Position numbers and translations under genes: made by a program
Source of the DNA: Devosia sp. SD17-2
Lineage (GTDB): Bacteria; Pseudomonadota; Alphaproteobacteria; Rhizobiales; Devosiaceae
Length of the DNA: 64,000 bases
Reading direction: 5' to 3'
Assembly: GCF_029201565.1 (NCBI RefSeq)
Contig: NZ_CP104002.1
Location: 2,001,001 to 2,065,000 of the forward strand
Part shown: positions 26,887 to 35,449 of the stretch, piece by piece
Numbering within the stretch: position 1 is the stretch's first letter
Layout: every line of letters starts with the position of its first letter
Notes under the pieces: model-generated
Told to the model about the DNA's origin: nothing
Databases searched by the model: none
What the model saw: only the letters and a program-made list of their open reading frames with translations

Positions 26887-28227
26887 CAGGCTGTTGAAAA
26901 AGTCGCTCGCGGCTGCGCTTTGATCGTGATTCACTGGGGGCAAGAGATCACGGAGGTGGATCGTGCGCGGCGATGACGAACAAACGGGTGCATTGTTCAG
27001 CTACGTCGTTCTTGAAGATCGGGTTCGAGCGGACCATCCGCTGCGCACGATCCGGGGGCTGGTGAACGCGGCGTTGGCAACGCTGGAGCGCGAGCTTTCG
27101 GTGCTCTACTCACCGCTGGGTCGACCCTCGATCCCGCCCGAGAAATTGCTGCGGGCAATGTTGCTGCAGGCATTTTACTCGATCCGCTCGGAGAGGCTGC
27201 TGATGGAGCGGCTGGAGTACGATCTGCTGTTTCGGTGGTTCGTGGGGATCGGGATCGACGACGCGGTTTGGGATCATTCGGTGTTCTCCAAGAACCGCGA
27301 CCGGCTGCTCGACGGCGATATCGCGGCCAAATTCCTGGCGGCGGTGCTGGCACAGCCCAAGGTAAAGCAGCTGCTGTCCACCGAGCACTTCTCGGTCGAT
27401 GGCACGCTAATCGAAGCCTGGGCGTCGATGAAGAGCGTCAAGCCCAAGGATGGCTCGAGTGAGCCACCGGCTAGTGGCGGCGGGCGCAACGCTGAAGCAG
27501 ACTTCCATGGCCATAAACGCTCAAACGCCACTCATGGCTCGACCACCGATGCGGATGCCCGGCTTTACAAGAAGGGCAAAGGCAAGGAAGCCAAGCTCTG
27601 CTTTATGGGACATGGGCTGATGGAGAACCGTAACGGATTGTTGGTGGACGCCTGCCTGACGCACGCCGATGGGCATGCCGAGCGGGTGGCGGCGCTGCAC
27701 ATGATCGAGCCGCACGCCGACCGACCGGTGGCGGTTACGCTGGGCGCCGACAAGGGGTACGATGCCGAGGACTTCGTCAACGAGTTGCGCTCGATGCGGG
27801 TCACCCCGCACGTGGCGCGCAACAATAACGGGCGGCGGTCGGCCATCGACGGGCGAACCACACGCCATGGCGGTTATGCGACCAGCCTGCGTATCCGCAA
27901 GCGGATCGAGGAATCGTTCGGCTGGATCAAGACCATTGCGGGGCAGCGCAAGACCCGGTTCAGAGGCATTGACCGCGTCGGATGGGCCTTCACCTTCAGC
28001 GCCGCTGCCTACAATCTGGTGCGCCTGCCAAAGCTGATGGGGGAGAACACCTGATGACAAACGCCCTGCAAACGCCTTGGTGGGCCCCCGGTGCACCGCT
28101 GTCCCAGCTTGCCGGCATGAATGGGCAGTCATTGGCGCCGTCAGCCCCATCGTCGGCCACCGTTGCAACCCTTAAGGCGACGATTTAGCCCTCGTTCGTC
28201 TGCACGCAGGACTTCTTCAACAGCCTG
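26887..28227 (+). mobile_element. IS5-superfamily insertion sequence (about 1.34 kb)
   Basis: The ends are inverted repeats: CAGGCTGTTGAAAAAGTC at the left and, read in reverse complement, CAGGCTGTTGAAGAAGTC at the right (one mismatch in 18). Each end is bordered by CTAG (26883-26886 and 28228-28231), a likely 4-bp target duplication; because CTAG is itself a palindrome the exact border is uncertain by a few bases. A complete transposase gene lies inside. Confidence 0.88.
26963..28054 (+). CDS. IS5-superfamily DDE transposase
   Basis: This 363-residue transposase has the N-terminal helix region (PEKLLRAMLLQAFYSIRSER), the first catalytic Asp in HFSVDGTLIEAWAS, the second in LGADKGYDAEDFV and the DDE-type C-terminal Glu in RIRKRIEESFGWIKT. 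The frame is intact and the element has intact ends. Confidence 0.93.
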   Translation: MRGDDEQTGALFSYVVLEDRVRADHPLRTIRGLVNAALATLERELSVLYSPLGRPSIPPEKLLRAMLLQAFYSIRSERLLMERLEYDLLFRWFVGIGIDDAVWDHSVFSKNRDRLLDGDIAAKFLAAVLAQPKVKQLLSTEHFSVDGTLIEAWASMKSVKPKDGSSEPPASGGGRNAEADFHGHKRSNATHGSTTDADARLYKKGKGKEAKLCFMGHGLMENRNGLLVDACLTHADGHAERVAALHMIEPHADRPVAVTLGADKGYDAEDFVNELRSMRVTPHVARNNNGRRSAIDGRTTRHGGYATSLRIRKRIEESFGWIKTIAGQRKTRFRGIDRVGWAFTFSAAAYNLVRLPKLMGENT

Positions 28228-28349
28228 CTAGGGCGTCACACATGGTGGATTATTTCGCCGACGCCGTCGCATTGTGGAAGGGCCAATCGTCGTATGAGGG
28301 CGGCCATGCTGGGTTAGCGAAATAAAGGTATCAGAAAAGGATCGTTTGA

Positions 28350-28718
28350 ATGAGCAAGCCTATTGAAGTGCAGGGCATTTACGCCGCCGCCATCGTCAAG
28401 GATTTTGACGCGGCCATTGCATGGTATTCAGCCTTTATGGGTCGCGAGGCCGACGATACGCCATTCCCCGGAATGGCCCAGTGGCGAAACATGGGCGCAG
28501 CCGGCTTGCAGGTATGGCAGGATGAAACACGCGCCGGACAAGCCATCATGACCATTGTGGTTCCTGATCTGGCGAGCGAGAAACAGCGTTTGGCTGATTT
28601 TGGACTTCAGGTTGAAAACGAAGCCAGCGGCGATTTTGGCGCTGTCGCTCAACTGTTTGATCCCGAGGGCAATCAGATCAACCTGAGTGAGCCGCCCAAG
28701 GGCTTCGTGAACGAATAG
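28350..28718 (+). CDS. VOC-family (glyoxalase/bleomycin-resistance) protein
   Basis: This 122-residue protein has one VOC domain with paired beta-alpha-beta modules: GIYAAAIVKDFDAAIAWYSAFMG at the start and VAQLFDPEGNQINLSEPP at the end, where the Glu in DPEGN is a usual metal ligand position. Family members include glyoxalase, dioxygenases and antibiotic-binding proteins. Nothing in the context points to a substrate. Confidence 0.87.
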   Translation: MSKPIEVQGIYAAAIVKDFDAAIAWYSAFMGREADDTPFPGMAQWRNMGAAGLQVWQDETRAGQAIMTIVVPDLASEKQRLADFGLQVENEASGDFGAVAQLFDPEGNQINLSEPPKGFVNE

Positions 28719-29052
28719 ATGCGTATCTTCAGGACAGTCTTTTGCGCTTGATAGTGCGAAAGCAACCAGTCCCATTGCGCTCCCCCATGTCGTCGTCGCC
28801 CAAGTTCCGGCGGCGATTTTCGCCTTCGGGAAATTGCAAAGGTCCGTCAAACGCCGAAACGAGGCGCTTAGCCTATTGGCAATTGCCGACCCCCTCCTGG
28901 CCATTACCGCGATTCTGCAGCGACCTAAAAGTGGCCGAAGACAGAAGGAGATTTATGCGCTGAGGCTTGTGATTTCGACTGCAATTTGCGGCTTCACCTG
29001 ACACCAACAACGGATGTCAGGCCTTTTTGCATATCTCTTTTTGGAATTCTCA
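28719..29052. other. Gap with a possible coding remnant
   Basis: From about 28738 to 28999 one forward frame reads through as protein-like sequence (PIALPHVVVAQVPAAIFAFG, later LSLLAIADPLLAITAILQRP) to a TGA but has no start codon and no recognised family. It may be the tail of a lost membrane or transfer protein. Nothing else is evident. Confidence 0.3.
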
Positions 29053-29504
29053 TGAAAAACAATGACGTTGTAATCCGGCGCTACGAGCCGGAAGGCGACT
29101 TGAAAAAGCTGTCGCGCATCTGGCTCGATGCATCGCTCTTGGCCCATCCTTTCATTGGCGAACAGCGATTGCTGGAACAACGAGCCTTGATCGAAGAGCA
29201 GTATCTGCCTAATGCCGAGACTTGGGTGGCGTGCCTTGACGAAGAGCCGAGCGGCTTTATCAGCTTGCTCGATACCTTCATCGGAGGAATCTTCGTTTCT
29301 CCTGCCCATCAAGGACGCGGTATCGGTCGTCAGCTTATTTTTCATGCGTTGACGCTTCAGGGCGAACTTGAGCTGGAAGTTTACACCAACAATCGGCAGG
29401 CCCTGAACTTCTACACCCGACTCGGCTTTCGAGAGCTGTCACGACGTCCTCGCGATGACGATGGCTACGCTTTCGAAAATGCGCGTCTGCATCTAGTCGG
29501 CTAA
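29053..29504 (+). CDS. GNAT-family N-acetyltransferase
   Basis: This 150-residue GNAT has the acetyl-CoA binding motif HQGRGIGRQLIFHAL and the strand GGIFVSP. It is a divergent paralogue of the GNAT at 19765-20199. The ATG at 29053 gives MKNNDVVIRRYEPEGDLKKL, a normal GNAT start. The substrate is unknown. Confidence 0.88.
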
Positions 29505-29809
29505 ATATGCGTCGGGTGGCACTTCATGCCATCCGACAGTAATTTTGGACCTTGGCAAACCAAAGCTGCCAATCTTCAATCCACGCAGTTCGGCCAACAT
29601 TTGTGGCAAAACGGACGGGCGGCTTGTGGGTCTTAGCCAGGGCTCGCTGAACGTCTGTATTGGGGCGCGTTCCTGCCCGGCTGTTTCCGACCCCATTGCG
29701 GTCGTTCGTGCAATATTGCACGCTCCGGAAAACGGTCGCTAACACCATCTCACATTGCTGTGCCTCAATCGCTGAACAACTCGTTGGCGCGGGGAGAAAA
29801 CCAGAGGCG
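29505..29809. other. Intergenic stretch with dispersed repeat
   Basis: No gene is supported here. The stretch holds the 15-mer GACCCCATTGCGGTC at 29689-29703, followed by the inverted-repeat-like GTGCAATATTGCAC at 29708-29721. Confidence 0.5.
29689..29703. repeat. Dispersed 15-mer GACCCCATTGCGGTC, copy 2
   Basis: This is identical to the copy at 10270-10284, about 19.4 kb away. Confidence 0.6.
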
Positions 29810-30050
29810 TTATGGAGCATAACGCGCATCGAGATCGGTCACCATCGCGTCCAGCGCCGCCAGATCCAATAACTGCCCGTTGAAAATGACCGCCACTATC
29901 TTGGTGGTATGGGCAATATCTTCGAGCGGGTCAGCGAAAGGCAGGACCAGATTGGCGCGCTTGCCAGGCTCGATCGCAACCACGATCGTCAGCGTCGCCG
30001 AGCCATTGGCTTGGCTGGCGTTGCTGCTCGGACCATCCGGCAGAAGTGCA
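29810..30050 (-). pseudogene. C-terminal remnant of an amidohydrolase
   Basis: Reading the reverse strand gives the typical end of a metal-dependent amidohydrolase: AIEPGKRANLVLPFADPLED, then HTTKIVAVIFNGQLLDLAAL and a stop at 29810. Further upstream the homology continues in another frame (QWLGDADDRG), so there is at least one frameshift near 29985, and the catalytic N-terminal part is missing beyond about 30050. The loss borders on the TetR gene, so a deletion probably joined the two. Confidence 0.65.
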
Positions 30051-30134
30051 CTCGTTGATCGAGAAAATCGGACTTGATTGACAAATCAGGCCGCTTGGCC
30101 GATTTTTAGTTCAATCGGTCAGATTGGGGCGGCA

Positions 30135-30728
30135 ATGGCTAGTTTTATCGAGCAGGCGCGTCGGCAGCAGATCATCGCGGCGGCAATCTGGGTGCTGGCG
30201 CACGAAGGATATGCAAGCGCTTCGCTCGCCCGCATCGCACGGCAGGCGGGGATATCGAAAAGCGTCATCTCCTATCATTTCGCCAACAAGAACGAGATGT
30301 TCAAAGCCGTATTCGATCATGTCGTGAACGCGGCTGGAGCCTATATGACCCCGTTCCTCAAGCAGGCGGGAGACCCGGCCTGCCAGATCGCCGCCTATAT
30401 CCGTCATCATATGGCGTACATGGCCGAACACCGCGATGAGCTATTGGCCATCGGTATGATTGCGATTAACCATACCGACGCAGATTTCCAAGCCACCCTC
30501 GCCAGATCGACTGCGGAAGAACGCGAAATCCTCACCTCGCTGATCGAGGCGGGGCAGGCCGCCGGGCAATTGCGGGCCTTCGATGCCAGCATCCTTGCGG
30601 CGGTCATTGCCAAGGCAATCGAAAGCGCCCTCGATGAATGGGCGTGGCGCCTCCAACTCGACCTTACAGCCTATGCAGACGAATTGATCGCACTATTTGA
30701 GCGCGGCATGCGCAAGGACGAGCCGTGA
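30135..30728 (+). CDS. TetR-family transcriptional regulator
   Basis: This 197-residue regulator has an N-terminal TetR helix-turn-helix (ARRQQIIAAAIWVLAHEGYA, then SLARIARQAGISKSVISYHF) and a helical ligand-binding domain. Its last bases overlap the GTG start of the first of two CPBP protease genes, so it heads their operon and probably controls it. The ATG at 30135 is preceded by GGGG; a longer start is possible. Confidence 0.9.
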   Translation: MASFIEQARRQQIIAAAIWVLAHEGYASASLARIARQAGISKSVISYHFANKNEMFKAVFDHVVNAAGAYMTPFLKQAGDPACQIAAYIRHHMAYMAEHRDELLAIGMIAINHTDADFQATLARSTAEEREILTSLIEAGQAAGQLRAFDASILAAVIAKAIESALDEWAWRLQLDLTAYADELIALFERGMRKDEP

Positions 30729-31579
30729 AGGGCGTGCTCTCCGGCCTAAATTGGCGCCAGGCTGCGTTGCCGCTGGGCGTCGTCACCATTGCAGCATGCC
30801 TTGTTTCGCTCGCAACAGGCTCGGATGCGGTTGGCGTGGCCCTTGGCAACGCGCTCCTTGTCGGCGCCGTCATCGTCCCGCTCTGGCTGATCGTCGCGGC
30901 TCCAGCAGTCTGGCGCGCAGGCACGAACGGTGTCATCGCTATCCTTGCGGTCGCGCTGCTGTTTCTCGTCAACCTCATTGGCCTCTCGCTGCCGCGTGTC
31001 GGCTTCTTTGCCGAACTCGAATGGAACTGGCAGGGCAAAACGCTCGATCTCATCTGGTGCCTGCTTCTCATTGGCCTTTTGAGCCCGCAGCTCCGCCGGG
31101 AGATCGGCTGGACCTGGGAAACGCGCCCCGCCACGCTTCCCGTCGCCTTCGTCAATATCGGCATCCTGACGTTCGTCGGTTTCGTCGCATTGGGCAACAA
31201 TGCCGTGGGTGGAGCCACGCAAGGACTTACCCTTGAGCGCATCCTTTTCGACGCGAGCTATCCCAATCTGGTCGAAGAAATCGTCTTTAGAGGCTTCATG
31301 CTGGCCCTGCTCGATCGTGCGTTCGGCACTCCGTGGACGTTTGCGGGCGCGCGGATCGGCTGGGGAATCGTATTGACCGCCTGGCTGTTCGGGCTTGTGC
31401 ACGGCATATGGCTCGACGCCGAAGGGATGCTCGTCTTCGATCACGTCTATCTCGTCATGACGTTTGTCGCTGGACTGATGTTGGGCTGGATTCGGGCGCT
31501 GACCGGGAGCCTCTGGCCCGCCTATCTGGCACACGCCGCGCCCGAAGTCGGGATACTGCTGGCGCTCTCCCTGAAGTGA
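30725..31579 (+). CDS. CPBP-family intramembrane metalloprotease
   Basis: The 284-residue protein has about eight membrane helices and the CPBP motifs EEIVFRGFMLALL, LFGLVHGIWLDAEG and YLAHAAPEVG. It begins with a GTG that overlaps the TetR stop (GTGA). A second, only weakly similar CPBP gene follows after 23 bases. The substrate of either protease is unknown. Confidence 0.85.
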   Translation: MKGVLSGLNWRQAALPLGVVTIAACLVSLATGSDAVGVALGNALLVGAVIVPLWLIVAAPAVWRAGTNGVIAILAVALLFLVNLIGLSLPRVGFFAELEWNWQGKTLDLIWCLLLIGLLSPQLRREIGWTWETRPATLPVAFVNIGILTFVGFVALGNNAVGGATQGLTLERILFDASYPNLVEEIVFRGFMLALLDRAFGTPWTFAGARIGWGIVLTAWLFGLVHGIWLDAEGMLVFDHVYLVMTFVAGLMLGWIRALTGSLWPAYLAHAAPEVGILLALSLK

Positions 31580-31602
31580 CCCTGGCGCAAAGGAAAAATG
31601 CC

Positions 31603-32430
31603 ATGTCGAAAATCGCATCTCCCTATCTCAGGATCGGTCTTGTTTGGCTGGCCATGATGGTCATCTGGCTGCTGCTCCCAATCCTGCGCGATCGTTTTTG
31701 GGGCACGGCCCCCGGCGACTACAGCCTTGGCGGGCACATCATGAGCGCGCTCTTGGCAACGGCTCTTGCCGTCCCGGTTGTGGTTGCGGCCCGCCGGGTG
31801 ATCGATCGGCGGTCGGTTGAAAGCCTGGGGCTCGATATGTCGCCCATCGCCATCCGGTTCTTCGCAATAGGTGCGCTGGCCTTCCTGTTGCCCGCCGCGC
31901 TCGGCTTCGCCGTGGTGCTGGGGTTGGGGTGGGCCGAACTCGTTCCCCTCGTTCCCATCAACGAGATCGTGCTTTTCGTGCCGCTGCTGATTGTCCTGGT
32001 GTTCCTGTTCGAGGCGCTCCCCGAAGAACTCGCTTTCCGGGGCTACATTCAGGGCAATCTCGTCCCCCCGCTCGGCTATTGGGGCGCCATATTCGCCCAG
32101 GCGGCGCTGTTCGCGCTATGGGGTGCCGCGCTTTGGACGATCACCACCGGCACTCTGGCATTTGATCGTCTCGTGTTGTTCTTTTTCGTGGCCCTGGTTC
32201 TGGGCATCGTGCGCGGTGTGACCGGATCGGTCTGGACGTCCATCGGCCTACACGTTGCGTTCCAGACGACGGCCCAGCTCGTGCTGAATTCCGGACGCGG
32301 GCATTTCGCTGCCCAGGGGATCGAGATGCTGCAATTGATCGCGCTCGGGGTCGTCCCGTTCTCGCTTGCGGCTTTATTGACCGAGGTGATGAAGGGGCGA
32401 ACCAAACGCTCGGCGGTCGATGAGCGGTGA
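31603..32430 (+). CDS. CPBP-family intramembrane metalloprotease
   Basis: The 275-residue protein has multiple membrane helices and CPBP motif 1 as EALPEELAFRGYIQGNL. Motif 2 is unusual: where a His is expected the region reads AQAALFALWGAALWT, while motif 3 His is seen in SIGLHVAFQTT. It may therefore be a degenerate protease or use another ligand. AAGGAAA precedes the ATG at 31603. It is the last gene of the TetR operon. Confidence 0.78.
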   Translation: MSKIASPYLRIGLVWLAMMVIWLLLPILRDRFWGTAPGDYSLGGHIMSALLATALAVPVVVAARRVIDRRSVESLGLDMSPIAIRFFAIGALAFLLPAALGFAVVLGLGWAELVPLVPINEIVLFVPLLIVLVFLFEALPEELAFRGYIQGNLVPPLGYWGAIFAQAALFALWGAALWTITTGTLAFDRLVLFFFVALVLGIVRGVTGSVWTSIGLHVAFQTTAQLVLNSGRGHFAAQGIEMLQLIALGVVPFSLAALLTEVMKGRTKRSAVDER

Positions 32431-32976
32431 CCACGGTGCTACGCGGGACATATCTCGTGCGTGGTGGACACAACAGATCAACAGACCGAGCGCTCATGAG
32501 CGACTTCGCCAGAAACAGTCGTTTTCTGCCCTCCTGTTGGATCACTTGTCGGTTTGCTTGGGCCGCTCTTCCAGATCCATCGCCTAGAAGCGGATAGGCA
32601 GGTAACCACCCCCTTTTTGACACTTGAGACGCCCTGACCGGACCGACCGCTTTCAGGCACTCGAAAGGGCAGCCGGAACCGCAGAAATGGTGAAGGGTTT
32701 GGGATGCCGTTTGGCGTCGCAAAGCCACCCCATGCAGGAACCCGCGGTCCGCACACGCTGCGCTATGGGGTTTTCGGATTTGGCCCGGTCAAGTGCCGGC
32801 CGCAAACTGCGGCATATGGCGTGGCGAGTTTGCCAGGTGGACGTCGTCCGGGCAGCATTTGAGGCTCAGCGACGACGGAGTTGATGAGATTGGCGTGCAG
32901 GACGATGGTCGCTGGAGCGCCTGGCACGAACCATCCTGTCGGCCCGCGACGTGGCGGGACCGATTGATCGAGCGGA

Positions 32977-34179
32977 TCATGCCGGGTCATGAAGGGTCTC
33001 CCGGACTGGTTGTCTCGCGGTCGGCGGGGCCCGCGGCTGGCACCATGCAGCGAAGGTCTCGATGATCACCATGGTGCCGCCGCAGCAGGGGCAAGGCGGG
33101 CGCGGGTCTGGGGCGGTCTCGGGGGCCGGCGGTTCGTCCGACGCCGGCGCCACCCCCAGCATGTCGCGGACCTGAGCGAGGCAGTCTTTGCGGGCGGAGC
33201 CGGCGAGCAGGCCGTAGTGCCGGATGCGGTGGAAGCCGCGCGGCAGGACGTGGATCAGGAAGCGGCGGATGAACTCGTCGGCGGCAAGGGTCATGACCCG
33301 CTGCCTTTCGGCGCCGGAGCAGCGATAGTTCTTGTAGCGGAAGGTGACCTCATTGCCGTCGAAGGCGATGAGGCGGCTGTTCGAGATGGCGACCCGGTGG
33401 GTGTAGCGCGAGAGATAGGCGAGCACCGCCTCAGGCCCGGCAAAGGGCGCTTTGGCATAGACCACCCAGCGTTTTCTTCGGACCGGTGCGAGGTGACGGA
33501 TGAAGGCCCGACGGTCTCGGAGCCCTGCCATCTGTCCGAAGAAGTCGAGCTTTCCGGCACCATGGAGTTCGAGCAGCCGGGTGAGGAACAATCTTCGGAA
33601 CAGCGCACCCAGAACCCTGACCGGCAGCAGAAAGGCTGGTCGCGATGAGATCCACCGACCATCCGGTGCGATCCCACCACCGGGCACGATCATGTGGATA
33701 TGGGGATGGTGGGTCATGGCCGAGCCCCAGGTGTGGAGCACGGCGGTGATGCCGATGCGGGCGCCCAGGTGTTTTGGATCTGCCGCGATGGTGAGCATCG
33801 TCTCGGACGCTGCCTTGAACAGCAGGTCGTAGACCAGAGCCTTGTTGTGGAAGGCAATGTCGGCGATCTCGGTTGGGAGCGTGAAGACGAGGTGGAAGTA
33901 GCCCACCGGCAGGAGATTGGCCTGCTGGGCTTGGAGCCAGGCGCGTGCCGCTGCGCCCTGGCACCGGGGACAATGCCGGTTGCGACAGGAGTTGTAGGCG
34001 ATCCGCCGATGTCCGCAGTCGGAACAGGCTTCGACGTGACCGCCCAGAGCCGCGGTGCGGCAGGTCTCGATCGCCGACATGACCTTGAGTTGAGTAAGGC
34101 TCAGATGCCCGGCATGGGCCGCGCGATAGGCAGGGCCGGCGGCACGGAAGATATCGGCGACCTCAATGGTGGCGCGCAC
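32977..34179 (-). CDS. IS91-family Y2 (HUH) transposase
   Basis: This 400-residue protein has an N-terminal cysteine-rich zinc-binding segment (CSDCGHRRIAYNSCRNRHCP, near residue 55), the HUH motif HHPHIHMIVPGGG (near 160) and the tyrosine motif AYLSRYTHRVAISN (near 275). IS91 transposases move single-stranded DNA by a rolling-circle mode from ori to ter end. A cysteine pair near the C-terminus (PPCPCCGG) may bind zinc. The copy at 2-961 matches its C-terminal part. Confidence 0.95.
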   Translation of the reverse strand: MRATIEVADIFRAAGPAYRAAHAGHLSLTQLKVMSAIETCRTAALGGHVEACSDCGHRRIAYNSCRNRHCPRCQGAAARAWLQAQQANLLPVGYFHLVFTLPTEIADIAFHNKALVYDLLFKAASETMLTIAADPKHLGARIGITAVLHTWGSAMTHHPHIHMIVPGGGIAPDGRWISSRPAFLLPVRVLGALFRRLFLTRLLELHGAGKLDFFGQMAGLRDRRAFIRHLAPVRRKRWVVYAKAPFAGPEAVLAYLSRYTHRVAISNSRLIAFDGNEVTFRYKNYRCSGAERQRVMTLAADEFIRRFLIHVLPRGFHRIRHYGLLAGSARKDCLAQVRDMLGVAPASDEPPAPETAPDPRPPCPCCGGTMVIIETFAAWCQPRAPPTARQPVRETLHDPA

Positions 34180-34183
34180 TGGC

Positions 34184-35089
34184 TCAGGCGGGTGGAGGCT
34201 TGTCCTCCATCAGGGCCATCAGACGGTCCAAAGGACTGGCGACCGCCTGGATCGTGCGGGTCGAGACCTTGGTGTAAAGTGCGGTCGTCTCGAGCTTGGA
34301 ATGCCCGAGCAGCACCTGGATGACCCGGATATCGACATCCTGCTCAAGCAGATGGGTGGCAAAGCTGTGCCGCAAGGTATGCGGGCTGACCCGCTTGCGG
34401 ATGCCGGCGACCTCGGCCGCCTCCTGCACCGCGCGATGCAATTGCCGCGACGAGATCGGATCGGTTGGGGAGCGACCCGGAAACAACCAGCCATGGGGCA
34501 GCATCACGCCCCGTTGCTTACCCTCGCGCCACCACAGGCGCAGCAGCTCCAGCAGCTGGGGCGAGAGCATGGCGTTGCGATCCTTGCGCCCTTTGCCCTG
34601 TTCGATCCGGATCAGCATGCGGGCGCTGTCGATGTCGTCGACCTTGAGATGGGCCACTTCGGAGACGCGCAGCCCGGCGCCATAGGCGACCCCGAGTGCG
34701 GCTTTATACTTGATGCCTGGCGCCGCCTCGAGCAGCCGGGCCGCTTCCTGGATGCTGAGCACATCAGGCAGCTGGCGCTGATACCGGGTGATCACCAGGG
34801 CCCGCGACAGCTCCCGCCGCTTCAGCGTCACATCGAACAGGAAGCGCAGCGCCGAGACCGCGCCATTGATCGTCGAGGGGCTGACGCCGTTCTCATGCTG
34901 GTGGAGCTGGTAACGGCGGATATCATCGGGCGTGGCCGCGTCAGGGCTCTTCCCCAGAAAGGCGGCAAAGCGCCGGACGTGACGCACATAATCGTGCCGG
35001 GTGTGGACGCCCAGGCCGCGCATCAGCATGTCCTGCTGCATGCGTTGCCGGAGCGGCGTAGTGGGAGCATCGGTCGATGACATAACCAT
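34184..35089 (-). CDS. IS91-associated tyrosine recombinase (XerD-like)
   Basis: This 301-residue recombinase has an N-terminal SAM-like core-binding domain (about residues 15-95) and a catalytic domain with the conserved residues: Arg in GAGLRVSEVAHL, HxxR in SPHTLRHSFATHLL, LLGHSKLETT, and the Tyr in TALYTKVSTR. It ends four bases before the transposase starts, so the two are one transcription unit. In similar elements such a recombinase accompanies the Y2 transposase, but its role in movement is not settled. Confidence 0.93.
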   Translation of the reverse strand: MVMSSTDAPTTPLRQRMQQDMLMRGLGVHTRHDYVRHVRRFAAFLGKSPDAATPDDIRRYQLHQHENGVSPSTINGAVSALRFLFDVTLKRRELSRALVITRYQRQLPDVLSIQEAARLLEAAPGIKYKAALGVAYGAGLRVSEVAHLKVDDIDSARMLIRIEQGKGRKDRNAMLSPQLLELLRLWWREGKQRGVMLPHGWLFPGRSPTDPISSRQLHRAVQEAAEVAGIRKRVSPHTLRHSFATHLLEQDVDIRVIQVLLGHSKLETTALYTKVSTRTIQAVASPLDRLMALMEDKPPPA

Positions 35090-35257
35090 AGGAAGTTCCT
35101 CTCGTTGAAAGAAACTCCATGGTCCGACTGCGACCTCAGCCGCTCAAAGACCTAAAACGATGACGCTGAACCACCCGCGCGCACCCCTCCCGCGAAGCGG
35201 GTTAGTGCATGGGGCGCAAAGCTGCAGGGCAGGGGGCGCACCGTCACGGCCGCTACC

Positions 35258-35272
35258 GACCCCAAAGCGGTC
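35258..35272. repeat. Dispersed 15-mer variant GACCCCAAAGCGGTC
   Basis: This is the fifth member of the 15-mer set. It lies 20-30 bases upstream of the longer diverged repeat at 35280-35395. Confidence 0.45.
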
Positions 35273-35279
35273 AACCAGG

Positions 35280-35395
35280 GTAGGTTGAATCAAAGCCGAA
35301 AGCAGCCGCTCGTCGTCTAGTCGACCGAGGGGAAACGCGTCCCTGCGTGAATTGTTCGAGGCATCGGTGAAGTGGCGCAAGCCAACCCATAGGTC
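35280..35395 (+). repeat. Diverged about 115-bp repeat, copy A
   Basis: The sequence shares blocks with 41930-42050 in the same order and orientation, for example TCAAAGCCGAAAGC, GCCGCTCGTC, TTCGAGGCAT and CCATAGG or CACATAGG. On the reverse strand both copies can be read as related peptides (HFTDASNNSRRDA and HSTDNASNISSGDA), so it may be a decayed small gene or an intergenic repeat family. Confidence 0.6.
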
Positions 35396-35449
35396 AAAAA
35401 ACTGAACCTTCCTCGCCATCGATCGTTGGGTCGCGGCAGGGAGGCCACC

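Larger units (their letters stand above)
32686..35095 (-). mobile_element. IS91-family element with tyrosine recombinase (near-complete copy)
   Basis: The element contains a Y2 transposase and, upstream, a tyrosine recombinase, the two-gene layout of one IS91 subgroup. Its left border at 32686 is fixed by comparison with 1-1252, where identity ends at the same base. The other border, near 35095, is only estimated from the recombinase start because no second copy reaches it in this window. Confidence 0.85.

Noticed and set aside
32989..33648. A 219-codon forward frame, also present as a reverse frame at 290-949
   Set aside because: It is the shadow of the IS91 transposase and occurs twice only because the element does.
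1..35095. A composite transposon bounded by the two IS91 copies
   Set aside because: IS91 elements do not make classical composite transposons with target duplications, and the copies are inverted; only an inversion substrate can be claimed.
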